64,000 nt of DNA, taken from NCBI RefSeq assembly GCF_014200015.1, contig NZ_JACHOT010000004.1, positions 310,001 through 374,000 of the forward strand, written 5' to 3'. The stretch comes from Aminobacter niigataensis (GTDB taxonomy: Bacteria > Pseudomonadota > Alphaproteobacteria > Rhizobiales > Rhizobiaceae). The notes beneath the pieces are model-generated. The model had not been told where the DNA came from, ran no database searches, and saw nothing but the letters and a program-made list of their open reading frames with translations. Within the stretch, counting starts at the first letter, position 1; every line of letters starts with the position of its first letter. Shown in pieces: positions 17,644 to 25,628 of the stretch. The translations under genes were made by a program, and so were the position numbers.

Positions 17644-18162
17644 ATGGTCGAAAAGCAGGTAAAATCCATTCTCTTCGTCTGTCTCGGCAATATCTGCCGT
17701 TCGCCGCTGGCCGAAGGCGTGTTTCGCGCCGTGCTTGCCGAACGCGGACTGGACGGCGAATTCACCATCGACTCCGCCGGCACCGGCGGCTGGCATGCCG
17801 GCTCGGCGCCCGACCCGCGGTCGATCGCGGTGGCGGCGCAACACGGCATCGACATCGCCGCCCAGCAGGCGCGCAAGGTCGTGCCGGCCGATTTCGAGCG
17901 CTTCGACCTGATCCTCGCCATGGATCGCTCCAACGCCGACGACCTCAGGGCGCTTGCACCGCAGCAGGCCCAGGACCGCGTCGAGCTTTTCCTCGGCCAT
18001 GTCACCGATCGGCCACAGGACGTGCCCGATCCCTATTATGGCGGGGAAGACGGGTTCCTGGTTGTCTACCGCATGATCCGCGAGGCTTCGGAAGCGCTTG
18101 CCGACCGGATCAGCGAACCGGCGTCCGAGCCATTGAGCGGCCACGCTTCCTCGACGATGTAG
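17644..18162 (+). CDS. Low-molecular-weight protein tyrosine phosphatase
   Basis: This 172-residue phosphatase has the CX5R active-site loop CLGNICRS with C13 and R19, and the general-acid DPYYGG segment near residue 127. LMW phosphatases act on tyrosine-phosphorylated proteins, or on arginine phosphate in some bacteria. The ATG at 17644 directly precedes the P-loop, and the open frame further upstream is antisense to phhB. Its 3' end overlaps the 3' end of the convergent ThpR gene by 97 bases, an unusually long antisense overlap. Confidence 0.93.
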   Translation: MVEKQVKSILFVCLGNICRSPLAEGVFRAVLAERGLDGEFTIDSAGTGGWHAGSAPDPRSIAVAAQHGIDIAAQQARKVVPADFERFDLILAMDRSNADDLRALAPQQAQDRVELFLGHVTDRPQDVPDPYYGGEDGFLVVYRMIREASEALADRISEPASEPLSGHASSTM

Positions 18163-18662
18163 GGGCCGCCGCCGACCGAGTCGCGCGACGACATCAGCAC
18201 GAAGCGGCCGACGCGGAAGGGCACAGTGGCGAAGTTGCCGCGTGCCGAAAGATAGTGCGCGACGTCGAGCGGGCTGGTGTTGCGGAGCCGTGCCAGCGTC
18301 ACATGCGGGGTGAATTTGCGCGGGTCGGACGGGACGCCGAGGCGCTTGCAGATGCGTTCGATCTCAGCTTGCAGTGCGTTGAGTTCCGGCGAGGGCGTGA
18401 CGCCGGCCCAGACCGCATGCGGCTTCTTCTGCCCGAAGGCGCCGACACCTGAAAGCGTCAGCGGAAAGCCTGGCCGGTCGACACGGTCGATGGCCTCGAC
18501 GATCTCGTCGGCAACATGGCCTTCGACATCGCCGATGAAGCGCAAGGTGAGGTGGTAGTTTTCGACGTCGATCCAGCGGGCGCCCGACAGGCCGCCCCTG
18601 AGCAGGGAGAGCGACAACGCGGCATCACGCGGAATTTCGAGGGCGGTGAAAAGTCGCGGCAT
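18066..18662 (-). CDS. thpR: RNA 2',3'-cyclic phosphodiesterase (2'-5' RNA ligase family)
   Basis: This 198-residue protein has the paired HxTx motifs of the 2H phosphoesterase superfamily: HLTL at residues 37-40 and HVTL at 120-123. ThpR-type enzymes open 2',3'-cyclic phosphates on RNA and can ligate 2'-5' half-tRNAs in vitro. I chose the ATG at 18662, which gives the usual MPRLFTALEIP opening. The last 32 codons overlap the convergent phosphatase gene. Confidence 0.92.
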   Translation of the reverse strand: MPRLFTALEIPRDAALSLSLLRGGLSGARWIDVENYHLTLRFIGDVEGHVADEIVEAIDRVDRPGFPLTLSGVGAFGQKKPHAVWAGVTPSPELNALQAEIERICKRLGVPSDPRKFTPHVTLARLRNTSPLDVAHYLSARGNFATVPFRVGRFVLMSSRDSVGGGPYIVEEAWPLNGSDAGSLIRSASASEASRIMR

Positions 18663-18801
18663 GGCCAGGCTCCCTTCCTCGAATCGCAATCCGTAACCTC
18701 AGCGAATCATCGATCGCAGCGCCGGGCAAGAGGTTTGTTTGCACGTTGCTGTTTAGGCAACGCTGCCGCCGGCGATGTGTTGCAACGTTGCATGACGAGG
18801 T

Positions 18802-19422
18802 TCATTTGCCGGCAATGGCCTTTTCCACCGTTGGCAGGGCGTTCTCGACCATACGGTCGATGCCCAGGGCATTCGGGTGCATGCCGTCCTCCAGCAACAG
18901 CTTGGCATCGCCGGCGACGCCATCGAGGAAGAACGGATAGAGCGTGGCGTCGTATTTTTCCGCCAGTTTCGGATAGATCGTCCCGAACTGTTCGCCGTAG
19001 GCGTGGCCGAGATTGGGCGCGGCGACCATGCCTGCCAGAAGCACCTCGATTTTGCGTTCCTTGAGCCGGGCAAGCATCTTGTCGAGGTTCTGCTCGACAA
19101 GCGCGGGGTCGATGCCGCGCAGCATGTCGTTGGCACCGAGCTCGAGGATCACCAGTTGCGTGCCGTCCGGTATCGACCAGTCGAGCCGCGACAGGCCGCC
19201 GCTGGTCGTATCGCCCGACACGCCTGCATTGGCGATCACCACATCGTGACCGCGGGCGCGTAGCGCGGCCTCGAGTTTTTCTGGAAAACCCTCGCCAGGG
19301 CCAAGGCCGTAGCCGGCCATCAGGCTGTCGCCGAAGCCGACGATGCGGAAAGGCTCAGCCCAGGAGGAGGCTGCGGCCGCAAGCATCAGAAGGGCCGCGG
19401 CAACTAGTTGTTTGAAAGCCAT
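18802..19422 (-). CDS. tesA: Secreted GDSL arylesterase/lysophospholipase (TesA-like)
   Basis: This 206-residue SGNH hydrolase has a signal peptide (AAALLMLAAAASSWA, cleavage near residue 22), the nucleophile in GFGDSL (S33), the G and N blocks (AGVSGDTTSGGL, LELGANDML) and a catalytic DGMHPN near the end. TesA-type enzymes hydrolyse acyl thioesters and lysophospholipids in the periplasm. The gene is divergent from a YbbA/YbbP-type transporter, the same arrangement as tesA-ybbA-ybbP in Escherichia coli, which suggests a conserved functional link. Confidence 0.92.
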   Translation of the reverse strand: MAFKQLVAAALLMLAAAASSWAEPFRIVGFGDSLMAGYGLGPGEGFPEKLEAALRARGHDVVIANAGVSGDTTSGGLSRLDWSIPDGTQLVILELGANDMLRGIDPALVEQNLDKMLARLKERKIEVLLAGMVAAPNLGHAYGEQFGTIYPKLAEKYDATLYPFFLDGVAGDAKLLLEDGMHPNALGIDRMVENALPTVEKAIAGK

Positions 19423-19487
19423 AAAGTCAGACCCGATATGACGAAGACGATCCCCGCCCTTCAATTTCCATATAGGACGAATTTGCC

Positions 19488-20195
19488 GTGACAGAAGCCG
19501 TCATCGAACTGAGGGATGTATCGCTGACGCTGGGCCAGGGGGCTTCCTCGGTACATGTGCTGAAGGGCGTGAGCCTCGATGTCGCTGCGGGCGAAGCAAC
19601 AGGCATCGTCGGCCCCTCGGGTTCCGGCAAGTCGACGCTGCTGATGGTCCTGGCAGGATTGGAACGGGTCGACGGCGGCACGGTGACGATTGCCGGCGAG
19701 CTGCTCAATGGCCGCAGCGAAGACCAGATCGCGGCTTTCCGCGGCCGCAATATCGGCATCGTGTTCCAGTCGTTCCACCTGATCCCCAATATGACGGCGC
19801 TGGAAAACGTCGCCGTACCGCTGGAGCTGGCCGGCAAGCGCGATGCCTTTGCCATCGCCGCGCGCGAACTGGCGGCTGTCGGCCTTGCCGATCGCGTCAC
19901 GCATTATCCGGGTGAGCTTTCGGGCGGCGAGCAGCAGCGCGTGGCGATCGCGCGTGCGCTGGCGCCGGAACCGCGCATCCTCATCGCCGACGAGCCGACC
20001 GGCAATCTCGATCAGGCGACCGGCCGCCAGATCGCCGACCTGCTGTTTGCCAAGGCTGCCGAACGGGCGATGACTTTGGTGCTCGTCACGCACGACCCGG
20101 CACTTGCCGCGCGCTGCGACCGGCAGGTGGCGATGCGCTCGGGGCGGATCGAGACCGCGACGATCGCGCCGGTTGCCGAGAAGGTGCGGGCATGA
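19488..20195 (+). CDS. ABC transporter ATP-binding protein (YbbA/LolD type)
   Basis: This 235-residue ATPase has Walker [10 protein letters not shown] (residues 42-50), signature [15 protein letters not shown] and Walker [17 protein letters not shown]. The ADEPTGNLD form is typical of the LolD/MacB/YbbA group, which works with FtsX-fold permeases in mechanotransmission or lipoprotein and lipid release rather than classical import. The permease gene follows after ten bases. The divergent tesA-like gene makes YbbA the best match. Confidence 0.93.
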   Translation: MTEAVIELRDVSLTLGQGASSVHVLKGVSLDVAAGEATGIVGPSGSGKSTLLMVLAGLERVDGGTVTIAGELLNGRSEDQIAAFRGRNIGIVFQSFHLIPNMTALENVAVPLELAGKRDAFAIAARELAAVGLADRVTHYPGELSGGEQQRVAIARALAPEPRILIADEPTGNLDQATGRQIADLLFAKAAERAMTLVLVTHDPALAARCDRQVAMRSGRIETATIAPVAEKVRA

Positions 20196-20205
20196 GGGTG
20201 CCCCT

Positions 20206-22749
20206 ATGCTGAAGGACCTGCCTCTCGCCTTCCGCTTCGCATCGCGCGAGATGCGCGGCGGCCTGCGCGGCTTCCTGATCTTCCTGACCTGCATCGCACT
20301 TGGCGTGGCTGCCATCGGCGGGGTCAATTCGGTGGCCCGCGCCATCACCGCAGGCGTTGCCAGTGAAGGCCAGGCGCTGCTTGGCGGCGACATCCGCTTC
20401 CAGCTGATCCAGCGCGAGGCGACGGACAAGGAAAAGACCTTCCTCGAAGGGCTCGGCACGGTCTCGCACAATGCCGGCATGCGCTCGATGGCGCGGCTGG
20501 AGGACGGCTCCGACCAGTCACTGGTCGAGGCCAAGGCGGTCGATGCCGCCTACCCGCTCTATGGGACGCTGGTCACCGAACCGGCGCTGCCGCGCGACGA
20601 ACTCTTTGCCGAAAAGTCGGGCGCTTATGGTGCTGCCGCGCCGGACCTGTTGTTCGAAAGGCTCGACCTCAAGCTCGGCGACAGGATCAGGCTCGGCGGC
20701 ACGACCTTCGAACTGAGGGCCAAGCTGGTCAATGAACCCGACGCGGTTTCCGACGGTTTCGGTTTCGCCCCGCGCCTGCTGGTGTCGATGGAGGGCCTGA
20801 GCGCTTCCGGGCTGATCCAGCCGGGCAGCCTGGTCGAACACGCCTACAAGATCCGCATGCCGGTCGGCACCAGCGAGGCCGAGGTCACGGCTGTGCGCGA
20901 GCGGGCGAACGCGGAACTGCCCGAAGCCGGCTGGAGCATCCGCACCCGCAGCAATGCGGCGCCGGCGCTCTCGGCCAATATCGAGCGTTTCACGCAGTTC
21001 CTGACCCTGGTTGGGCTGACCTCGCTGGTGGTCGGCGGCGTTGGCGTGGCCAATGCCGTGCGCGCCTATCTCGACGGCAAGCGCGGCGTCATCGCCACCT
21101 TCAAGAGCCTCGGCGCCTCCGGCGGCTTCGTGCTGTCGGTTTATCTTATCCAGATACTGCTGATCGCCGGCTTCGGCATCGCCGTCGGCCTGGTGTTCGG
21201 CGCGCTGATGCCGTTTGCGGCAAGCGCGGCGCTCCAGTCTGTGATTCCGGTCCCGGCCGAGGCGGGCGTCTATCCTGCAGCACTTGGCATGGCCGCACTG
21301 TTCGGCGTGCTGGTGACGCTTGCCTTTGCCATCCTGCCGCTGGGCCGCGCCCGCGACGTGCCGGCGACCGCGCTGTTCCGCGAGATGGGTTTCGAGGGGC
21401 GCGGCTTGCCGCGACTGGTCTACATCGCGACAGCCGTAGCCATCGCGGCGGCGCTGGCATTGCTTGCGATATGGTTCGCCGGCGACCGGCGCATCGCCAC
21501 CATCTTCGTCGGCGCGACGGTGTTTTCGTTCCTGGTGCTGCGCGTGGTGGCTGTCGCCGTGCAGTGGCTGGCGCGCAAGAGCCCGCGCGTGCGTTCGACC
21601 GCCCTTCGCCTTGCCATCGGCAATATCCACCGGCCCGGCGCGCTGACGCCGTCGGTGGTGCTGTCGCTCGGACTGGGGCTGACGCTGCTGGTGACGCTGG
21701 CGCTGATCGACGGCAATCTGCGCCGCCAGATCGCCGGCAGCCTGCCGGAGCGGGCGCCGAACTTCTTCTTCGTCGACATCCAACCCGGCGAGGTCGACGA
21801 TTTCGCCAAACTGGTGCAGGCCGAAGCGCCCGGTGGCAAGCTGGTGCGCGTGCCGATGCTGCGGGGCCGGGTCATGGCGCTAAACGGCACCGACGTGCAG
21901 AAGCTCAACGTGCCGCCCGAGGGCGCCTGGGTGCTGCGCGGCGACCGCGGCCTGACCTATGCCAAGAACATCCCGGAAAACTCGACGCTGTCGCAAGGCA
22001 CGTGGTGGCCGGCGGACTATGCGGGCGAGCCGCTGGTATCGTTTTCGGCGCAAGAGGCCGGCGAACTCGGCCTCAAGCTCGGCGACATGGTGACGGTCAA
22101 CGTGCTGGGCCGCAACGTGACGGCGAAGATCGCCAATTTCCGCGAAGTGCAGTGGGAATCGATGGGCATCAACTTCGTCATGGTATTTTCGCCCAACACA
22201 TTCGCCGGCGCACCGCACAGCTGGCTTGCCACGCTGACCGAAGACAAGGCGTCGCCGATCCAGGAATCGCGCATCCTCAATTCGGTGACGCGCAGCTATC
22301 CGGCCATCACCACGGTTCGCGTCAAGGACGCGCTCGACGTCGTCAACCGGCTCGTCGCCCAGCTTGGCACCGCGATCCGCGCGGCTGCCGGCGTGGCGCT
22401 GATCGCTTCGGTGCTGGTGCTGGCAGGGGCGCTCGCAGCGGGCAATCGCGCCCGGGTCCACGATGCGGTGATCCTGAAGACGCTGGGTGCCACCCGGCGG
22501 ACGCTGATCTCGGCCTTTTCGCTCGAATACATGCTGATCGGCCTGGCCACGGCGGTGTTCGCGCTCGCTGCCGGCGGCGTCGCGGCCTGGTTCGTCGTTG
22601 CCCGAATCATGACGTTGCCGTCGTCCTTCCTGCCCGAGGTCGCGGTCGCGACGATCGTCTTCGCCCTGGTGCTGACGGTCGGCTTCGGCCTCATCGGCAC
22701 ATGGCGCGTGCTTGGCCACAAGGCAGCACCGGTGTTGCGCAGCGAGTAG
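20206..22749 (+). CDS. FtsX-family ABC permease (YbbP type)
   Basis: This 847-residue permease has an N-terminal span, a large periplasmic MacB-like domain (about residues 45-255), three spans followed by a central group of spans, a second periplasmic domain and three C-terminal spans, i.e. the duplicated FtsX layout of YbbP. The FtsX repeats are visible as VGGVGVANAVRAYLDGKRGV with IATFKSLGASGGF, and as GALAAGNRARVHDAVILKTLGATRRTL. The ATG at 20206 overlaps nothing and follows the ATPase by ten bases. Physiological substrate is unknown. Confidence 0.92.
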   Translation: MLKDLPLAFRFASREMRGGLRGFLIFLTCIALGVAAIGGVNSVARAITAGVASEGQALLGGDIRFQLIQREATDKEKTFLEGLGTVSHNAGMRSMARLEDGSDQSLVEAKAVDAAYPLYGTLVTEPALPRDELFAEKSGAYGAAAPDLLFERLDLKLGDRIRLGGTTFELRAKLVNEPDAVSDGFGFAPRLLVSMEGLSASGLIQPGSLVEHAYKIRMPVGTSEAEVTAVRERANAELPEAGWSIRTRSNAAPALSANIERFTQFLTLVGLTSLVVGGVGVANAVRAYLDGKRGVIATFKSLGASGGFVLSVYLIQILLIAGFGIAVGLVFGALMPFAASAALQSVIPVPAEAGVYPAALGMAALFGVLVTLAFAILPLGRARDVPATALFREMGFEGRGLPRLVYIATAVAIAAALALLAIWFAGDRRIATIFVGATVFSFLVLRVVAVAVQWLARKSPRVRSTALRLAIGNIHRPGALTPSVVLSLGLGLTLLVTLALIDGNLRRQIAGSLPERAPNFFFVDIQPGEVDDFAKLVQAEAPGGKLVRVPMLRGRVMALNGTDVQKLNVPPEGAWVLRGDRGLTYAKNIPENSTLSQGTWWPADYAGEPLVSFSAQEAGELGLKLGDMVTVNVLGRNVTAKIANFREVQWESMGINFVMVFSPNTFAGAPHSWLATLTEDKASPIQESRILNSVTRSYPAITTVRVKDALDVVNRLVAQLGTAIRAAAGVALIASVLVLAGALAAGNRARVHDAVILKTLGATRRTLISAFSLEYMLIGLATAVFALAAGGVAAWFVVARIMTLPSSFLPEVAVATIVFALVLTVGFGLIGTWRVLGHKAAPVLRSE

Positions 22750-22811
22750 CGAAATGCCGTTGAGGGCTGGACTTCAACGACATTTGTATGAGAAATGGCC
22801 CTCACAGCGGG

Positions 22812-22846
22812 TTTCAGGCCGTAACGGGCCTTGTTCTGGCCTGAAA
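22812..22846. other. Stem-loop between permease and BAX-inhibitor gene
   Basis: A nine-base-pair perfect inverted repeat, TTTCAGGCC and GGCCTGAAA, encloses a 17-base loop. No T-run follows on either strand. It could be a factor-assisted terminator for the permease operon or part of the leader of the next gene. Confidence 0.45.
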
Positions 22847-22942
22847 GAATCATCATATTTCGGCGGAGGCATGCTGGAGCCCCGCCAGCGGCGCCTGGGT
22901 TTCGGCCTGACACCCGACGGGGCAGAAGCAACAGAGGAAACC

Positions 22943-23722
22943 ATGTCCGACTTCAGAAATTACCAGACGCGTACGGCGACGGCGGGCAGCCGCGTCGACG
23001 CGTCGATCGACGAGGGCCTGCGCGCCTACATGCTGAAGGTTTACAACCTGATGGCGCTTGGCCTCGCAATCACCGGCCTGGCCGCGTTCGGCACGATGAT
23101 GCTGGCGACCACCAACGATCCGGCGACTGCCGTCGCCACGATGGGCAACGGCAAGATGCTGACCAGCCTCGGCGTCGCGCTCTATGGTTCGCCGCTGAAG
23201 TGGGTCGTCATGCTGGCTCCGCTCGGCATGGTGTTCTTCCTGAGCGCCCGCATCCAGTCGATGAGCACCTCGGGCGCGCAGACCGCGTTCTGGGTCTTCG
23301 CCGGCCTGATGGGCCTGTCGCTGTCGTCGATCTTCCTGGTCTACACCAGCGCCAGCATCGTGCAGACCTTCTTCGTGACCGCTGCCGCCTTCGGCGCGCT
23401 GTCGCTGTTCGGCTACACGACCAAGCGTGACCTGACGGCCATGGGCTCGTTCCTGATCATGGGCGTGTTCGGCATCCTGATCGCGATGGTGGTCAACATC
23501 TTCCTGCAGTCGTCGGCCCTGCAGTTCGCCATCTCGGCGATCGGCGTGCTGGTGTTCTCGGGCCTGACCGCCTACGACACGCAGAAGATCAAGGAGATGT
23601 ATTTCGACGGCGACGACGCACTCGTCTCCGGCCGCAAGGCGATCATGGGCGCGCTCACGCTCTATCTCGACTTCATCAACCTGTTCTCGTTCCTGCTGTC
23701 GTTCCTGGGCAACCGCGAATAA
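22943..23722 (+). CDS. BAX inhibitor-1/YccA family membrane protein
   Basis: This 259-residue protein has about seven predicted membrane spans and the BI-1 signature in its last third (ALTLYLDFINLFSFLLSFLG, with TAYDTQKIKEMYFDGDD before it). Members act as pH-sensitive calcium leak channels or as modulators of FtsH. The ATG at 22943 is preceded by GAGGAAACC. It stands alone between a stem-loop and a good intrinsic terminator. Confidence 0.93.
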   Translation: MSDFRNYQTRTATAGSRVDASIDEGLRAYMLKVYNLMALGLAITGLAAFGTMMLATTNDPATAVATMGNGKMLTSLGVALYGSPLKWVVMLAPLGMVFFLSARIQSMSTSGAQTAFWVFAGLMGLSLSSIFLVYTSASIVQTFFVTAAAFGALSLFGYTTKRDLTAMGSFLIMGVFGILIAMVVNIFLQSSALQFAISAIGVLVFSGLTAYDTQKIKEMYFDGDDALVSGRKAIMGALTLYLDFINLFSFLLSFLGNRE

Positions 23723-23751
23723 CGCATCGAGACTGGACCATCAGACTTTCG

Positions 23752-23777
23752 AAGGGCGGCCCAACGGCCGCCCTTTT
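23752..23777 (+). terminator. Intrinsic terminator after the BAX-inhibitor gene
   Basis: A ten-base-pair perfect stem, AAGGGCGGCC and GGCCGCCCTT with a CAAC loop, runs into TTTTC. It lies 30 bases after the stop codon. Confidence 0.9.
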
Positions 23778-23830
23778 CATTTGTGCCGAGCTTTGCTCTA
23801 ATGGAGGCAACAATCTGGATTGCCTAAAAA

Positions 23831-24406
23831 ATGAGCATGACTATACGGCACGCGCTGCCTGACGACCTCGACCGGATTACCGAGATCTATACCGACGCCG
23901 TGCTCAACGGCACGGCCAGCTACGAGCTCGAACCGCCGACGCGTGCCGAAATGGGCGCGCGCTACGAGGCGCTGATGGAGGGCGGTTATCCCTATCTCGT
24001 CGCTGAACGGGACGGCATCATCCTGGGCTACGCCTATGCCGGTCCATTCCGGGCGCGCCCGGCCTATCGTTTCATCGTCGAGGATTCGATCTATATCGCG
24101 CCCGAGGCCAAGGGCACGGGCATCGGCAAGGCATTGATGCAGGCGCTGATCGACGAGGCAACCATCCTCGGCTTTCGCCAGATCATTGCGGTGATCGGCG
24201 ACGGCCATGCCGATAGCGCGTCGGTTCGGCTGCATGAAAGGCTCGGCTTCCACCATACCGGACGGATGGAAGGCTCTGGCTACAAGCATGGCCGCTGGCT
24301 CGACACCGTGTTCATGCAGCTGGCGATGAATGGCGGCGCCACGCTTCCGCCCGACGCCAATTCGATGCCCGAGCGCCGCTTCGTGGCCAAGGGCGGCAAG
24401 GGCTAA
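23831..24406 (+). CDS. GNAT acetyltransferase of the phosphinothricin/methionine-sulfone type
   Basis: This 191-residue acetyltransferase resembles phosphinothricin N-acetyltransferase and the related MddA proteins. The TASYELEPPTRAEM segment near the N-terminus, the motif A segment APEAKGTGIGKALMQALIDEA and the C-terminal HERLGFHHTGRMEGSGYKHG are characteristic. In non-producers such enzymes probably detoxify methionine sulfone or sulfoximine. It lies after an intrinsic terminator and converges on the pcm gene with a one-base gap. Confidence 0.88.
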   Translation: MSMTIRHALPDDLDRITEIYTDAVLNGTASYELEPPTRAEMGARYEALMEGGYPYLVAERDGIILGYAYAGPFRARPAYRFIVEDSIYIAPEAKGTGIGKALMQALIDEATILGFRQIIAVIGDGHADSASVRLHERLGFHHTGRMEGSGYKHGRWLDTVFMQLAMNGGATLPPDANSMPERRFVAKGGKG

Positions 24407-24407
24407 G

Positions 24408-25046
24408 TCAGCCCGGACCTTCGATCAGCGGCACGAAACGCACGTCGACCAACGGCCGCTGGCTGTAGTCCTTGTCGCCGGTCCGCACGATCTTCATCAG
24501 TTTCTGGTCGCCGAGCGGCCCGAGCGGCAAGACGAGCCGGCCACCGATGGCCAGCTGTTCCTTCCAGGCCGTCGGCACCTTGCGGGTTCCCGCCGCTGAA
24601 AGAATGGCATCGAACGGTGCCTGGCCGGCGTACCCCGCCGTGCCGTCGCCCGATATGACTTCCACATTCGCATAGCCGAGCCGCTGCAGCCGGCTTGTCG
24701 CCAGCTCCGCCAGTGCCGCCACGCGCTCGATGGTGACGACGTGCCCGGCGATTTCAGCCATCACCGCCGCTGCGTAGCCCGAGCCGGCGCCGATCTCCAG
24801 CGCCTTGCCTGCTCCCGTCAGCTCGGCCGCCTGGGCCATCAACGCGACGATGTAGGGCTGGGAGATGGTCTGGCCGTGGGCGATCGGCAGTGCCGTATCC
24901 TCATAGGCGTAGTCGCGCAGCGCATCGGTGACGAACTCTTCGCGCGGCACCGCGGACAGCGCCTCGAGTACCGCCAGGTCGCGTATGCCGCGCCGGGCGA
25001 TCTGGTATTCGACCATTCTGAGGCGCGCTGCCCTGTAGTCGATCAT
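24408..25046 (-). CDS. pcm: Protein-L-isoaspartate O-methyltransferase
   Basis: This 212-residue SAM-dependent enzyme methylates isoaspartyl residues in damaged proteins so that they can revert to aspartate. The PCMT motifs are present: ALPIAHGQTISQPYIVALM, the SAM-binding [20 protein letters not shown] and the post-motif VLPLGPLGDQKLM. The ATG at 25046 is preferred; the frame extends to a TTG at 25067. In rhizobia this gene often neighbours tolC-type genes, which are not present here. Confidence 0.92.
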   Translation of the reverse strand: MIDYRAARLRMVEYQIARRGIRDLAVLEALSAVPREEFVTDALRDYAYEDTALPIAHGQTISQPYIVALMAQAAELTGAGKALEIGAGSGYAAAVMAEIAGHVVTIERVAALAELATSRLQRLGYANVEVISGDGTAGYAGQAPFDAILSAAGTRKVPTAWKEQLAIGGRLVLPLGPLGDQKLMKIVRTGDKDYSQRPLVDVRFVPLIEGPG

Positions 25047-25190
25047 GGCCTTGCCTGCCGTTGCCAATTAACCGGCATGCGGGCACGAAGTTCCCCGCGT
25101 GCCGGACTTGCCGCAACGTCCGCCTGATGTTGCAGCGCGACGATCATGTTGCATTGCACAAAACGCAAAGCTCCTATGCAATATCAACAC

Positions 25191-25218
25191 TTTAAAACCC
25201 GACCCGGCGGAGCTAGAT
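25191..25218 (+). promoter_or_regulatory. Candidate sigma-70 promoter of the anti-SD sRNA
   Basis: A -35-like TTTAAA (25191-25196) and a -10-like CTAGAT (25213-25218) are separated by 16 bases. They would start a transcript near 25225, just before the first sRNA hairpin. The fit to consensus is moderate; the position is the main support. Confidence 0.5.
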
Positions 25219-25224
25219 ATGGGT

Positions 25225-25350
25225 CATCGAATTTGTCGGGCCTACCTCCTCCCAGGTTTCCGACGAATAGGTCAGCGCCTACCTCCTCCCAGACGCTGGC
25301 CACCAATACGACACCCGCCGGACCTCCTCCCCCGGCGGGTGTTGTTTTTT
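25225..25350 (+). ncRNA. Alpha-r14-type trans-acting sRNA with three CCUCCUCCC loops
   Basis: Three consecutive stem-loops each expose CCTCCTCCC, the anti-Shine-Dalgarno motif. Hairpin 1 pairs TTTGTCGG (25232-25239) with CCGACGAA (25260-25267), motif at 25245-25253. Hairpin 2 pairs GGTCAGCG (25270-25277) with CGCTGGCC (25294-25301), motif at 25282-25290. Hairpin 3 is the terminator, ACACCCGCCGG (25311-25321) with CCGGCGGGTGT (25332-25342), motif at 25323-25331, followed by TTGTTTTTT. This matches the alpha-r14 family of rhizobial sRNAs and, in principle, the cuckoo RNAs of Rhodobacter, which are thought to sequester ribosome binding sites or proteins. Size is about 125 nt. The exact 5' end and family membership are inferred. 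The 278 bases downstream, before the aldehyde dehydrogenase gene, show no gene. Confidence 0.85.
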
Positions 25351-25628
25351 CAGCCTCCCCCACATCGATAACTTCTGTGCCCCGCCAATCGGGTTGCAAG
25401 CTGTGCTTTCCGCCGGGTTTTGTGGACCACGTCAGGCCAATTCGCCGGCCAGAGGCCCTGGCTCAGCGACTGGTGTGGCGTTTCGGTGCCCGATCAGGCT
25501 ATAGGCAATGCAAAGCGTCTCCCGGCAAGGCCCGCGGAGATACCAAACGATGAAGCCCCGGCCGGCGACAAGCAAAAACAGACACGCAGATGGCCGCGGG
25601 TGGTGAGGAACGAGGAAAGGTAATCAGC

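Noticed and set aside
25241-25331. Three regularly spaced CCTCCTCCC words considered as a CRISPR-like repeat array.
   Set aside because: The repeats are nine bases, each lies in the loop of a separate hairpin and the last is a terminator; no cas genes are present.
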